Shown: piece after piece, positions 23,790-31,926 of the stretch
Position numbering within the stretch: position 1 is the first letter of the stretch
Layout of the letters: every line of letters starts with the position of its first letter
IMG/VR virus record: IMGVR_UViG_3300045996_003405
Coordinates: 1-50,946 of that record
DNA from: a virus
Length of the DNA: 50,946 nt
Direction: 5' to 3' (one strand)
Position numbers and translations under genes: made by a program
The notes under the pieces: generated by a model
Database searches by the model: none
What the model saw: only the letters and a program-made list of their open reading frames with translations
What the model was told of the DNA's origin: nothing

Positions 23790-25286
23790 CTAAATAATAA
23801 CTATAGGTACTTCAGCAGCTAAACCTTTAGGCAGAATCTTGGTATTGGTATTTTTTGCTTGTTCTCGTATATCCATTTCATTGTAATGGCTGGTTACCAA
23901 AATGGAGTTTTTAACCTGAGTTTTTTCAATTATATTAATACCAGTTAAATTTTCAGTGAATAATTCATAATCAGTTAATAAGAATATTCTGTCTTTTTCT
24001 TCCTCACTTTTAGACAATACAAAATTAATAGCATCACTACCTTTGTCAAAATGTTTGCATTCTATTTTAGGTGTTATTACTTCAAATTTACTTTGCCAAG
24101 CTGCATGGATGGATGGTTCATCATCGAGAATTACTAATATACTATTTGAAGAGATTTTTATCTGATTGCAAATCCAATTTGGTATAGCAGTTTGTGGAAA
24201 TGTCACAATTATTTTAGTACCCATATCTGGTTCAGATTCAATAGCTAGACTTCCACTGTTGCTATTTAAAGTATTATTTATTTGTGTAAAACCAATGCCG
24301 TGCCCAGAGTACTTACCTGAAGTTACTGCTATATTTTTTAAAATCTTATCTTTAACCAACTCAGACATGGATTTACCATTATCTTTAACAATTATTTGGA
24401 TATACTTGTCATCTATATTATTTAATTGGATTTTAATAAGTCCAGATCGATTTTCTAAGGCATCTACTGCATTATTAATAAGATTTGACATCATTCGCTT
24501 AAGGTCTGATATATTGCCGTTAATAAAAGTAAAGTAGCTGTTATGGCTAATATTTGTAACAAACTTAATTTTTAAATGACTATACTCGTACCTTTTTTCA
24601 GCAATGATCTCTAAAATAACTAATGATATTAACACGGCATCGCTTTTAACGTTATCTTGATTATCTTTATCGGGCACTTTAGCTTGGTTTAATAAATTAC
24701 GGGAAATATCATAAATTCTGGATACTGCCAGGTTTAACATATTACGCTGATTCTCAGGTAAGACTGCGCATTTGGGTACTAAAAAATTTAATACCATTAG
24801 TGGGGAGCCAATATCATGGACTGCCTGATCTACAATAGTCTTAAATTGCTGCTGTTGCTCAATTTTTTGCTGTTGAATTTGGTATCTTAACTGTTCTGCT
24901 TCTTTTTGTGCCGTAATTTCTATAGACGAACCAATTATGCCAACCACCTCATTACTATTATCAGCAAATAGGGGAGAACGAATAGCTGTAAAGTACCGTG
25001 TTTTACCTGTAGTAATATCCTGTATAGCGTCTTCTTGAGAAAGAGTAGACTTTGTTTCTATAACTTTTTTCACATGTTCTATAATATTATCTGCTATTTC
25101 TCGTGGATAATAATCATATGGACTTTTACCTATAACATCTTCTGGAACTCGGGCTCCCATCGCCTCTAAGCAGCTTTGGTTAGCACCTAAGACTTTTAAA
25201 GTAGCTGTATCACCCCAATAAATAGGAAATGGAATAAAAGGCGCGACTTGTTCTAAGTATTGGATAATATGAGGCTTCTTCTCCAT
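23790..25286 (-). CDS. PAS hybrid sensor histidine kinase
   Basis: This 498-residue cytoplasmic kinase has a PAS domain (about 15-130), a coiled coil, a HisKA-type dimerisation domain with His157 (AVHDIGSPL), a HATPase domain (N-box NLINNAVDA with Asn272, DNG at 302-304, GHGIGF near 330) and a C-terminal receiver with Asp388/389, phospho-acceptor Asp439, Thr465 and Lys487. It has no transmembrane segment, so it senses an internal cue. The PAS shares PYDYYPREIAD-like and GIxGSSIEITAQKEA motifs with the PAS-LuxR regulator at 6080-7246, suggesting common origin and perhaps a shared signal. It lies on the minus strand between the two paralogous cassettes. Confidence 0.9.
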   Translation of the reverse strand: MEKKPHIIQYLEQVAPFIPFPIYWGDTATLKVLGANQSCLEAMGARVPEDVIGKSPYDYYPREIADNIIEHVKKVIETKSTLSQEDAIQDITTGKTRYFTAIRSPLFADNSNEVVGIIGSSIEITAQKEAEQLRYQIQQQKIEQQQQFKTIVDQAVHDIGSPLMVLNFLVPKCAVLPENQRNMLNLAVSRIYDISRNLLNQAKVPDKDNQDNVKSDAVLISLVILEIIAEKRYEYSHLKIKFVTNISHNSYFTFINGNISDLKRMMSNLINNAVDALENRSGLIKIQLNNIDDKYIQIIVKDNGKSMSELVKDKILKNIAVTSGKYSGHGIGFTQINNTLNSNSGSLAIESEPDMGTKIIVTFPQTAIPNWICNQIKISSNSILVILDDEPSIHAAWQSKFEVITPKIECKHFDKGSDAINFVLSKSEEEKDRIFLLTDYELFTENLTGINIIEKTQVKNSILVTSHYNEMDIREQAKNTNTKILPKGLAAEVPIVII

Positions 25287-25411
25287 GATTTATTATTTCT
25301 CCAAATAATACCTTTAGTTTTTATACAATAAATATAATCTTTTTTGTTATTAGTCTATAAATTATGCTTTGATTGGATTTATCTGACTTCAAAAGAATTT
25401 TAAAAATTAAC

Positions 25412-25441
25412 TTTACTTCTGTGGGAAGTGTACGCTATAAT
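25412..25441 (+). promoter_or_regulatory. Promoter of cassette gene B
   Basis: TTTACT (25412-25417), an 18-bp spacer and TATAAT (25436-25441). It is nearly base-for-base the same as the promoter of cassette A. Confidence 0.7.
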
Positions 25442-25546
25442 TGCTTCACCTTCATGCTGAAGAGCATGAAACAGCGAATAATCAGGGATTGGATCTCCCT
25501 AATTATTCATCACTAATAACCTTTACCAAGAAAAGGAAACAAGCTT
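25442..25546 (+). ncRNA. Structured leader RNA, copy B
   Basis: The leader forms a strong hairpin, TTCATGCT-gaag-AGCATGAA (25451-25458 with 25463-25470), extended by GCT/AGC (25443-25445 with 25473-25475). The first 39 bases align without gaps to copy A. A second, sequence-unrelated hairpin (AGGGA 25484-25488 with TCCCT 25496-25500) occupies the same place as the second hairpin of copy A. The leader then converges again before the ribosome site. Confidence 0.5.
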
Positions 25547-25966
25547 ATGTTCCATGCATCAAATATTTTACTACAATCAAACAAGTTAGATAAAAATTCA
25601 GTAATTAATAAATTTAATGATCTTGTCAATAATGTTCTAGGACAACTTAACACAGAGCATTTAAACAGATTAATTGATTCAGCTACTAAATATATTCCTG
25701 CAAACGCCAGACCAGATTTAATTGATGGAATAGTGAGTGGCAGATGTAGATCATTGGACTTTCGCCCTTTAACAACTAATAGTAAGTTTAAAGAGCAACG
25801 TGTGAAAAACTTAACCATTAATGAACAATTTTATTTGTTGGCACATTTAGACCTGGAAAGAATATACCCTAAGATAGGAAAGCTAAATCCAGACTTTATA
25901 AGAACATTGCAAATAGTTATTCGGGATTATTTTACTGATGCGGAAAGTGACATGAATTTTGAGTAA
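25547..25966 (+). CDS. Cassette protein B, unknown family
   Basis: This 139-residue protein is the paralogue of cassette protein A (23154-23588). It keeps MFHASNILLQ, the GIVSGRCRSLDFRP motif and NLTINEQFYLLAHLD, and differs mainly at the C-terminus. AAAAGGAAA precedes the ATG. The kinase gene lies between the two copies on the other strand. Function is unknown; paired copies with conserved control regions suggest dosage or partner roles rather than virion structure. Confidence 0.75.
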   Translation: MFHASNILLQSNKLDKNSVINKFNDLVNNVLGQLNTEHLNRLIDSATKYIPANARPDLIDGIVSGRCRSLDFRPLTTNSKFKEQRVKNLTINEQFYLLAHLDLERIYPKIGKLNPDFIRTLQIVIRDYFTDAESDMNFE

Positions 25967-25987
25967 TTTAGTAACCAGGATCTTTCA

Positions 25988-26014
25988 AATAGGCTATTAT
26001 AATTATAGCCTATT
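25988..26014 (+). terminator. Terminator-like hairpin after cassette gene B
   Basis: AATAGGCTAT-N7-ATAGCCTATT is a perfect 10-bp stem, 22 bp beyond the stop codon. The bases after it (GCTTGA) have no T-run. The 3' flank resembles that of cassette A (GCCTAT, GCTTGA), so the duplicated unit includes its downstream region. Confidence 0.55.
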
Positions 26015-26047
26015 GCTTGAGTTGATTGTGTAGTGTTATTTTTTAAG

Positions 26048-26302
26048 TCAGGCTGTACAAGTCATATTTGATGAATTACTAGAATCAGCGTCATCCCATT
26101 CATAGTAAACTTTTACACCACGAAAATTTTTAATACCAATATATTCCCATTTGTCAAAAGTGCTTTTTAACTCAGAATATTTATACAATACAATATCACC
26201 TTGATAATTTCTATTGTTTACCTTACTTTTTGCGACCTTATCATTTATTGCCTCAAAATCATCAATGCTACCATTTTGATAAACCATTCTATATTTTTCC
26301 AT
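26048..26302 (-). CDS. Unknown small protein
   Basis: This 84-residue acidic protein is not recognised. It is rich in Tyr, Asp and Lys with several short beta-like segments (YRMVYQNGS, GDIVLYKYS, GVKVYYEWDD) and a polar tail ending NMTCTA. AAAGGAG seven bases before ATG supports real translation. It lies alone between cassette B and the ApeA-like gene and reads against the late operon, so it is probably lysogen-expressed cargo. Confidence 0.6.
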   Translation of the reverse strand: MEKYRMVYQNGSIDDFEAINDKVAKSKVNNRNYQGDIVLYKYSELKSTFDKWEYIGIKNFRGVKVYYEWDDADSSNSSNMTCTA

Positions 26303-26435
26303 TACAAGACTCCTTTAAAACCGTTGCTAATGAAGGTACTATACCGTACTGTTTGGTGGAAAGCAAGTCTTAATAAAAAATATTTTAGTTATAATCTGAT
26401 GTTAAAATTACTAGAGAAATATAATTATCAAATAA

Positions 26436-27821
26436 TCAGTACTCTGGCCATATTAAACTACGGTTAAATTTAACGGTTTTATTTCGCTTAAATATATTAA
26501 TAATATTATCGTCAGCAAATCGCATTTCTTTTAATAAATTAATAATTAAAATTAATCTTAATGTTTCCGCATAATCATAGATCTTTTGTTCATTAATTGG
26601 AGATCCTTCGATTTGATCCCAGTGAGTGTAATAATTTCTTAAGCTACATATGTTAGTTATAAATTTATCGTCGGTTATAATTGTCTGTGTGAGAATATTT
26701 TGCGGAATGTGTGTTATTAATTCTTTAAGTCGCTGCATTAAGGATGGTTCATAAGCATATTTCATTTTGCTAGTTAGAGCATATTTTATTTTACCAATTA
26801 GCTTATTATTGAGTTTTTTAGTCTTTTCTTTTTTTAATACATTTTTTAGGCAAAGAATATATGGCTCAATTGCATCTTTTGGTATATACTCATTATTTTT
26901 AAACTTTCTATGAAATGTCTCAACCATTTGGATAGATTGAGAAAACCTTACCTCTAATGGTATGGCATAATCAACTTTTAATAAACTTTTAAAAATGTAT
27001 CCTATAACTTTAAGTTTTTCTTTATTTTCAAACCACCATTGAAGAATTCGAACAAAATCATTTTTAATATTTGTATATGTAACTAGAAATAGAGAAGAAT
27101 TCGTATTATTATATTCAATTGGTCTATTCAATACATATGAAATATCTTCTTGTGAATTTGAATGACAAGAAATATATGGTAATTGAATTGGCTGATAATA
27201 ACAAACTGATAAAAAAGTAATAAGCCAATTTATAGAATTTAATAATTCATTAAAATCTTCTGCCTTATTTTTATATAATTTTATAAAGCTATCCTCTTTT
27301 ATATTATATCCAGAGGGGTTGGAATTACATGTGTACTCAGATTTTATTTCAATATTTAGACCTACCGTATCCAGAGAAATTTTTAATATCTCAGGTGTTG
27401 TATAAACCATAGTTAGATTATTTACATCAGGCTTTACTGTAAACGGATCGATGCCCATCCATTTATTCAAATAATTAACTGGTATAGAGATTGCATCAAA
27501 TTTAATAGATTCATTTTGGTTAAAATGATAGCCAATAAAAGCTTCATTAAAATTATATTTCGTAACAATTGAACCAGGATAAGAGCAATTTTTCGAGTGC
27601 TCAATTACTCCAGTTAGTGTTATTTTTTTGCCATTTGTCGTAATACCATTTATAAAATCATGCTTATGAATTAGGTTTGAAGGCGGGGCGTTAGAAAAGT
27701 TTCCCATAATTTCTAATAAATAAGATCCATTTTTTTCTTGCAATATCTTTCCGTAAAATTTATCATCAGTGTTTGGAATATTCCACTCACCGTAATAATC
27801 TGCAATACTTTCTAATTTCAT
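26436..27821 (-). CDS. ApeA-like HEPN anti-phage protein
   Basis: This 461-residue protein resembles the ApeA family of abortive-infection ribonucleases. The N-terminal part (about 8-130) has the ApeA N-terminal pattern (YYGEWNIP, LEIMGNFS, a hydrophobic IGYHF strand). The C-terminal part is a HEPN domain with the catalytic Rx4H motif RNYYTH, Arg395 to His400, and a following helix LRLILIINLLKEM. HEPN enzymes of this kind cut RNA on phage infection and stop growth. GAGG lies eight bases before the ATG. It reads against the late operon immediately upstream of the protease gene, as a lysogen-expressed moron protecting the host from rival phages. The family call rests on pattern memory. Confidence 0.75.
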   Translation of the reverse strand: MKLESIADYYGEWNIPNTDDKFYGKILQEKNGSYLLEIMGNFSNAPPSNLIHKHDFINGITTNGKKITLTGVIEHSKNCSYPGSIVTKYNFNEAFIGYHFNQNESIKFDAISIPVNYLNKWMGIDPFTVKPDVNNLTMVYTTPEILKISLDTVGLNIEIKSEYTCNSNPSGYNIKEDSFIKLYKNKAEDFNELLNSINWLITFLSVCYYQPIQLPYISCHSNSQEDISYVLNRPIEYNNTNSSLFLVTYTNIKNDFVRILQWWFENKEKLKVIGYIFKSLLKVDYAIPLEVRFSQSIQMVETFHRKFKNNEYIPKDAIEPYILCLKNVLKKEKTKKLNNKLIGKIKYALTSKMKYAYEPSLMQRLKELITHIPQNILTQTIITDDKFITNICSLRNYYTHWDQIEGSPINEQKIYDYAETLRLILIINLLKEMRFADDNIINIFKRNKTVKFNRSLIWPEY

Positions 27822-27974
27822 GCCAATTTCCTCGCGTATGATACTAAAAGAGATTTTACCATTAGATAAAAAAAATAATGAAGTTATTAAAATTTTTCTA
27901 TATTTAGAACTACTATTAGAAATAGATGGAACTACACATATTAACTAAAATTGCTTCTCATATGGAGTAATTCA

Positions 27975-29303
27975 ATGCAAAATAAACTAAACAGATACAT
28001 ATTTAGCAGCACTGGTGAAGTACATCATTACCAAGAACAGGACAATGCTCTAATTGTTACTGTATTACTATGTAAAGTAGGTACTTTTACTGATGCTAAT
28101 GGCACAGAAGTTAATCTTAATAAAGAACAGTTACAAGGCTTGACTAATACCTATAATCAAGAAGTAGAAACTGAATACCAAAAAATTCAAGCTAATAAAA
28201 AAGAACCTATCGGTCGTATATTTCTCGAACGATTACTACGCAAAAAAACTCCAGAATTATTAATTGATGAAGTAACCCTGGCTCCAGTTACCACGGAACA
28301 TACTTTACATAATAGCTTTGTTGTTGGACGGGTTATTGGTCGTCTGGAATTTAAAGATATAAGTGATAGTTACGGCGAGATTTGGGGGCGGTTGTTTATT
28401 AGTACTAAAGAATATGTCGATAAAGTCAAGGGTGGCATACTTAACCAAATCAGTTTGGCATTTTATCCGGATACAAATAAACTGGAAGAAGTCAGCTTTA
28501 CCGTATACGGGGCAATTGATGGTGCACAAATTATTAAGATGTCTCAGCATGGAATTAAACCAGATAAAACATTACTTGCAAGTACCATCGGTGAATTAAG
28601 CAAGAAGCTATCAGCAATTAATAATGAACTTATTGATATTGATAGTAAATTAACTATGGCTAGAAATAAGCGAAGCCTGGAGCGTTCTGTTCTGGGCTTG
28701 GTACAGTTCGGTAAGATTTACCCCCGTGATCGTGATTTACTGCTAGTTAATTTGCTAAATATGAGTTCGGATAATGATCGGAACATTTTACTTAGTACTA
28801 TTAAAGCATTACCCAATGCAATAGATTTACGGGTTTATAATAGAAATAAGCAAGCTTTTAAAATGGAGGAGCTAGTAATGTCGAAGGACAAAACTGTATT
28901 AGTACAAACGGCTGAGGAAATATCCAATGCTGTACAGGAGAGTTTAAAGTTATCAAAAAATAAGGATAATGATGCTAATCACGAACCAAAACCTGAACCT
29001 CAATTATCTAAGCCTGAAGGTGATCCTGGTAATGACAATCCTCAATTTACCAAAGAGCATGCAGCAATATTAAGTGATATGCTTAAAAATGGTAAGAATA
29101 ATGATGCCATAGATTATCTGAATAAATTTAAAGATGAAGCAAACGCTAATGAAGAAATTCAGCAAACCGCTTTAAGTGCTAATTCTGCTAAACCTGTTGA
29201 TGAGCAACAATTAGAAAATGAAAAGGTAAAACAAGAAGAGTTAAAAATGAGTGTGTTATCCCAAATCTCAAAATTAACTGATATTTTACAGAAGTTACCA
29301 TAG
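27975..29303 (+). CDS. Prohead protease with scaffold region (Mu I-like)
   Basis: This 442-residue protein has an N-terminal protease-like region (about 15-190), with the pattern seen in Mu-type prohead proteases (GTFTDANGTEVNLNKEQL, GRVIGRLEFKD, EIWGRLFIS, LNQISLAFYP). A C-terminal part (about 300-442) is acidic, low in complexity and coiled, as expected for scaffold. The ATG at 27975 follows GGAG by eight bases; an earlier in-frame start lacks a site. An internal in-frame start at 28878 probably makes the scaffold alone. Catalytic residues could not be assigned confidently. Confidence 0.7.
   Translation: MQNKLNRYIFSSTGEVHHYQEQDNALIVTVLLCKVGTFTDANGTEVNLNKEQLQGLTNTYNQEVETEYQKIQANKKEPIGRIFLERLLRKKTPELLIDEVTLAPVTTEHTLHNSFVVGRVIGRLEFKDISDSYGEIWGRLFISTKEYVDKVKGGILNQISLAFYPDTNKLEEVSFTVYGAIDGAQIIKMSQHGIKPDKTLLASTIGELSKKLSAINNELIDIDSKLTMARNKRSLERSVLGLVQFGKIYPRDRDLLLVNLLNMSSDNDRNILLSTIKALPNAIDLRVYNRNKQAFKMEELVMSKDKTVLVQTAEEISNAVQESLKLSKNKDNDANHEPKPEPQLSKPEGDPGNDNPQFTKEHAAILSDMLKNGKNNDAIDYLNKFKDEANANEEIQQTALSANSAKPVDEQQLENEKVKQEELKMSVLSQISKLTDILQKLP
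28878..29303 (+). CDS. Nested scaffold protein (internal start)
   Basis: Within the protease gene a perfect GGAGG (28865-28869) stands eight bases before an in-frame ATG at 28878. Initiation here gives a 141-residue, acidic, Lys/Glu/Asn-rich protein with a proline-rich linker (EPKPEPQLSKPEGDPG) and a C-terminal helix pair. This mirrors lambda C/Nu3 and Mu I/Z, where the scaffold is the C-terminal part of the protease gene made in excess from its own start. Confidence 0.65.
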   Translation: MSKDKTVLVQTAEEISNAVQESLKLSKNKDNDANHEPKPEPQLSKPEGDPGNDNPQFTKEHAAILSDMLKNGKNNDAIDYLNKFKDEANANEEIQQTALSANSAKPVDEQQLENEKVKQEELKMSVLSQISKLTDILQKLP

Positions 29304-29312
29304 GAGGCACTG

Positions 29313-29753
29313 ATGATACCAGCACCACAAAATAGAACCCAGCCACAACAAACATATAGCAATTTATGGGCAACGGATCCAAGTAATGCCAACTTTGTTA
29401 ATGTTACATTAGCACCAAGTACCAATCAAGATGGTTATAACCCTGGCTGTATCTTAGCTCAATACACCTCTGGAGATTATCAAGGTCAATTTGTAAATTA
29501 TGATCCCAATGGTAAAGATGGGCAAAACATAGCATTGCTTATACTGACAGACCAATATTTAACTCCTGATATGCAAAAGTTAGGTACACGGTGGGGAGTT
29601 TTGGTTCAGGCAGTGTTAGGTGGAGCTACCTTATATAAAGACCAGGTGTATTTTAACAAACAGGACGGTACAGACGACATTGTACCGGCAATTACTCAAA
29701 TTGGAGGCAAAGTTGTTATTGGCAAGGTTGGTTTATATGCAATCGGTAAATAA
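29313..29753 (+). CDS. Head decoration protein (lambda D-like)
   Basis: This 146-residue protein has the gpD-type pattern: GYNPGCILAQYTSGDYQGQF, a short acidic turn, then GQNIALLILTDQYL and a beta-rich C-terminus with GKVVIGKVGLYAIG. Such proteins trimerise on the expanded capsid and stabilise it. GGAGG precedes the ATG. Its position between the protease/scaffold and the major capsid gene agrees with the lambda order C-Nu3-D-E. Confidence 0.8.
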   Translation: MIPAPQNRTQPQQTYSNLWATDPSNANFVNVTLAPSTNQDGYNPGCILAQYTSGDYQGQFVNYDPNGKDGQNIALLILTDQYLTPDMQKLGTRWGVLVQAVLGGATLYKDQVYFNKQDGTDDIVPAITQIGGKVVIGKVGLYAIGK

Positions 29754-29792
29754 TCCACATGCAGATTCCTATAGAGGTTTAAGGAGCAATTA

Positions 29793-31136
29793 ATGAATAT
29801 AGATCAGAAACTATTAAATACAGCACAAAACATTGCAGAAAAAGTCCGCTCCCAAGTAGGAGCGCTTGATGTTGGGCATTTACTAGAGTTTGGACGAACT
29901 GAAATTAAGAAGTCTGGCAGTTTAACGAAAAAGGTGCAATTTTCAACTGATAATACTATCAACGTCGGACAATATGGTGTAGTCATTGACAATATACGCC
30001 GAGACTATGGTTCAACTGAGGATGCTACCTTTAGCTTGGATGAATACTTTCCTGAACGTTTTAGGAATATGCCATACATAGTTAATTCAATAATGCAAGG
30101 TAATACAGGGCTATTGCCAGCCAGAGCCCTAGGTCAGCCCATACCACAAGTTAAAAAACTTAACGTTAAATCCACGACATTTAGTGCCGCTGGATTTGCT
30201 GGTAGCATGACATTTGATGAACTAGATATGTTCTTACGCAATTTAAGCGCCCAGGACATATCAGAGAATGGCTTGGATACATATCTTATCTATAATCAAT
30301 TAAAACTATTAACCCAGTTATATTCACGTAAAAAGTTATTAACGGCACAAGCAGCAATGTTAGGGCAAATTGAATATGAAGCTGATGGACAATTTGATTT
30401 CCAGGCTAATTATGGTATACCGTCTCAAAATATCGTTCATCCAATATCAGGCAACTGGTTAAACCCGAATAATACAGTTAATCAAAACGCAATGCCATTT
30501 CAAGATTTATCTTATATATTAGATAGGTATCCACCATTTTATAAGTTTAGAAGTGCATATATGCGTAGTGGTAAACTGATTATGAATCCCAACACTGCAG
30601 ACGGATTTTTAAATAACAATAATAATAACTCCTGGGCAAAGAACATTTTTGGTAATGCTGCACTCTTCAAAAGGGCTACTATGGATATGTGGTTACAGCA
30701 TATGTATCCATCTGGCAATTTACAAGCCGTAATTGAGGATGACATGTATGTCGATGATGATGAAGTTAGTCACTATACTATTCCAGATGGCAAAATCCTT
30801 ATTGCTTTTGATTCAGCCTCACATGGTGGTTCATTGGGTGAGTTCGTATTTGTGCCAGCGGCACAAAAAGGCGGGCTATTAAATGCGAAGCCAGGTATTT
30901 ATACATTATTAGAAGATTGCTCAGTACCTGGTTCTCGTGGTGGTGTAGGCAATCCTTTTGTAAATATTATTGCTGGATTCAATGGGTTGCCTCGTATTGC
31001 CAATCCTAACAATATGTTAATTATCGATGTTCTAGCAATAAACAATTCTTCACAGTCAACAACATTAGAGGAACAATTAAATGACAGACCAACAAGTAAA
31101 AGAAAAAATAACGAAGCTCGTACCGGTACGGCTTAA
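29793..31136 (+). CDS. Major capsid protein
   Basis: This 447-residue protein is the likely HK97-fold coat. The N-terminal helix (about 5-30) is followed by beta segments, an aromatic-rich region (YPPFYKFRSAYMRSGKLIMN) and a C-terminal half ending in a polar tail. Size and place directly after the decoration protein and before the connector genes support the call; individual motifs are not diagnostic. AAGGAG precedes the ATG. The last 56 bp overlap the next gene. Confidence 0.82.
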   Translation: MNIDQKLLNTAQNIAEKVRSQVGALDVGHLLEFGRTEIKKSGSLTKKVQFSTDNTINVGQYGVVIDNIRRDYGSTEDATFSLDEYFPERFRNMPYIVNSIMQGNTGLLPARALGQPIPQVKKLNVKSTTFSAAGFAGSMTFDELDMFLRNLSAQDISENGLDTYLIYNQLKLLTQLYSRKKLLTAQAAMLGQIEYEADGQFDFQANYGIPSQNIVHPISGNWLNPNNTVNQNAMPFQDLSYILDRYPPFYKFRSAYMRSGKLIMNPNTADGFLNNNNNNSWAKNIFGNAALFKRATMDMWLQHMYPSGNLQAVIEDDMYVDDDEVSHYTIPDGKILIAFDSASHGGSLGEFVFVPAAQKGGLLNAKPGIYTLLEDCSVPGSRGGVGNPFVNIIAGFNGLPRIANPNNMLIIDVLAINNSSQSTTLEEQLNDRPTSKRKNNEARTGTA

Positions 31137-31335
31137 TATGGTAAGTGCTTTGCCTAGTGATGGATTAACTACTGATCCAATCATTCACCAGGCTGGTGAA
31201 GTAGTGGAGGTTGATTCTGAACTTGCTAGAAAGTGGGTAACTGAAACCTATCGTAGAGCACCAACTAAAATGTGTGAACGTAAAGGTGGGGATTTTTTAT
31301 TACCGGAATATATTACCAGAGCAACATACTTATAA
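31081..31335 (+). CDS. Small head-completion-like protein
   Basis: This 84-residue protein starts inside the capsid gene (56-bp overlap, different frame) with GAGGAA eight bases before its ATG, so the long overlap looks genuine. It has the pattern GEVVEVDSELARKWV common in small conserved proteins between capsid and connector genes. A head-tail joining or completion role is inferred from position. Confidence 0.6.
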   Translation: MTDQQVKEKITKLVPVRLNMVSALPSDGLTTDPIIHQAGEVVEVDSELARKWVTETYRRAPTKMCERKGGDFLLPEYITRATYL

Positions 31336-31344
31336 AGCTTAATT

Positions 31345-31926
31345 ATGCCGGCTAATTATTTACAACCACGCTATTTAACTATTGATGATGTAAAACCGTA
31401 TCTTGAGGGTAAAGTAACTTTTGCCCTAGGTGACAACCAAGGTGTATCTGATGAGCTATTGGGTGAGTTAATTGCTTTTGGTGAGAGTGCATTGGAGCGG
31501 GATTTTTCTCCGTACTTTAAAGTACCATTACAAACTAAAACTGGTGAAAATTGGCAATACTTACCGGCGTCTACTTTAGCCATAATTAAAAAATGCTTAA
31601 TTAACCGTGCTTGTTTACAAGCATTACGGATGTCATTTGGCAGCAATACTAATGTAAGAGGTGATAATTATGAAGATAAATACGAAGTTGAATATGCAGC
31701 ATTAAAAAGCACACTCTTTCAACAAAAACCTAATGGTATATTTTTATTTCCTCCCACAGAAGGATTGGCTCTCGCCAATAATGGTATTAATTATAGCAAT
31801 ATATTGCCTGGTGGCAAGAATGTGCCTTTAGGTGGGGGTAATGTACCTAGTGCCTTAAGTTATGCAAGAACCAGGCTAAATAACCCTGGTCGTTCTTTCT
31901 GGTATTTTTATGCCAGCAAAAAATAA
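31345..31926 (+). CDS. Head-tail connector, Mu gp36-like (DUF1320 type)
   Basis: This 193-residue protein is mainly helical in the first 120 residues (YLTIDDVKPYL, SDELLGELIAFGESALERDF, AIIKKCLINRACLQAL), matching the head-tail adaptor pattern, followed by a Gly/Pro/Asn-rich C-terminal extension (NILPGGKNVPLGGGNVP). It should form a ring under the portal. It overlaps the next gene by 17 bp. Confidence 0.65.
   Translation: MPANYLQPRYLTIDDVKPYLEGKVTFALGDNQGVSDELLGELIAFGESALERDFSPYFKVPLQTKTGENWQYLPASTLAIIKKCLINRACLQALRMSFGSNTNVRGDNYEDKYEVEYAALKSTLFQQKPNGIFLFPPTEGLALANNGINYSNILPGGKNVPLGGGNVPSALSYARTRLNNPGRSFWYFYASKK

Noticed and set aside
17735-27922. Similar words (TAGAACTAC then C or T, then ATTAGAA) at about 17735 and 27906
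   Set aside because: A 16-of-17 match is expected by chance several times in 50 kb of AT-rich DNA.
27838-27948. 36-codon plus-strand frame between the ApeA-like and protease genes
   Set aside because: No ribosome site, AT-rich and short; it may be a remnant of the displaced operon but cannot be supported as a gene.
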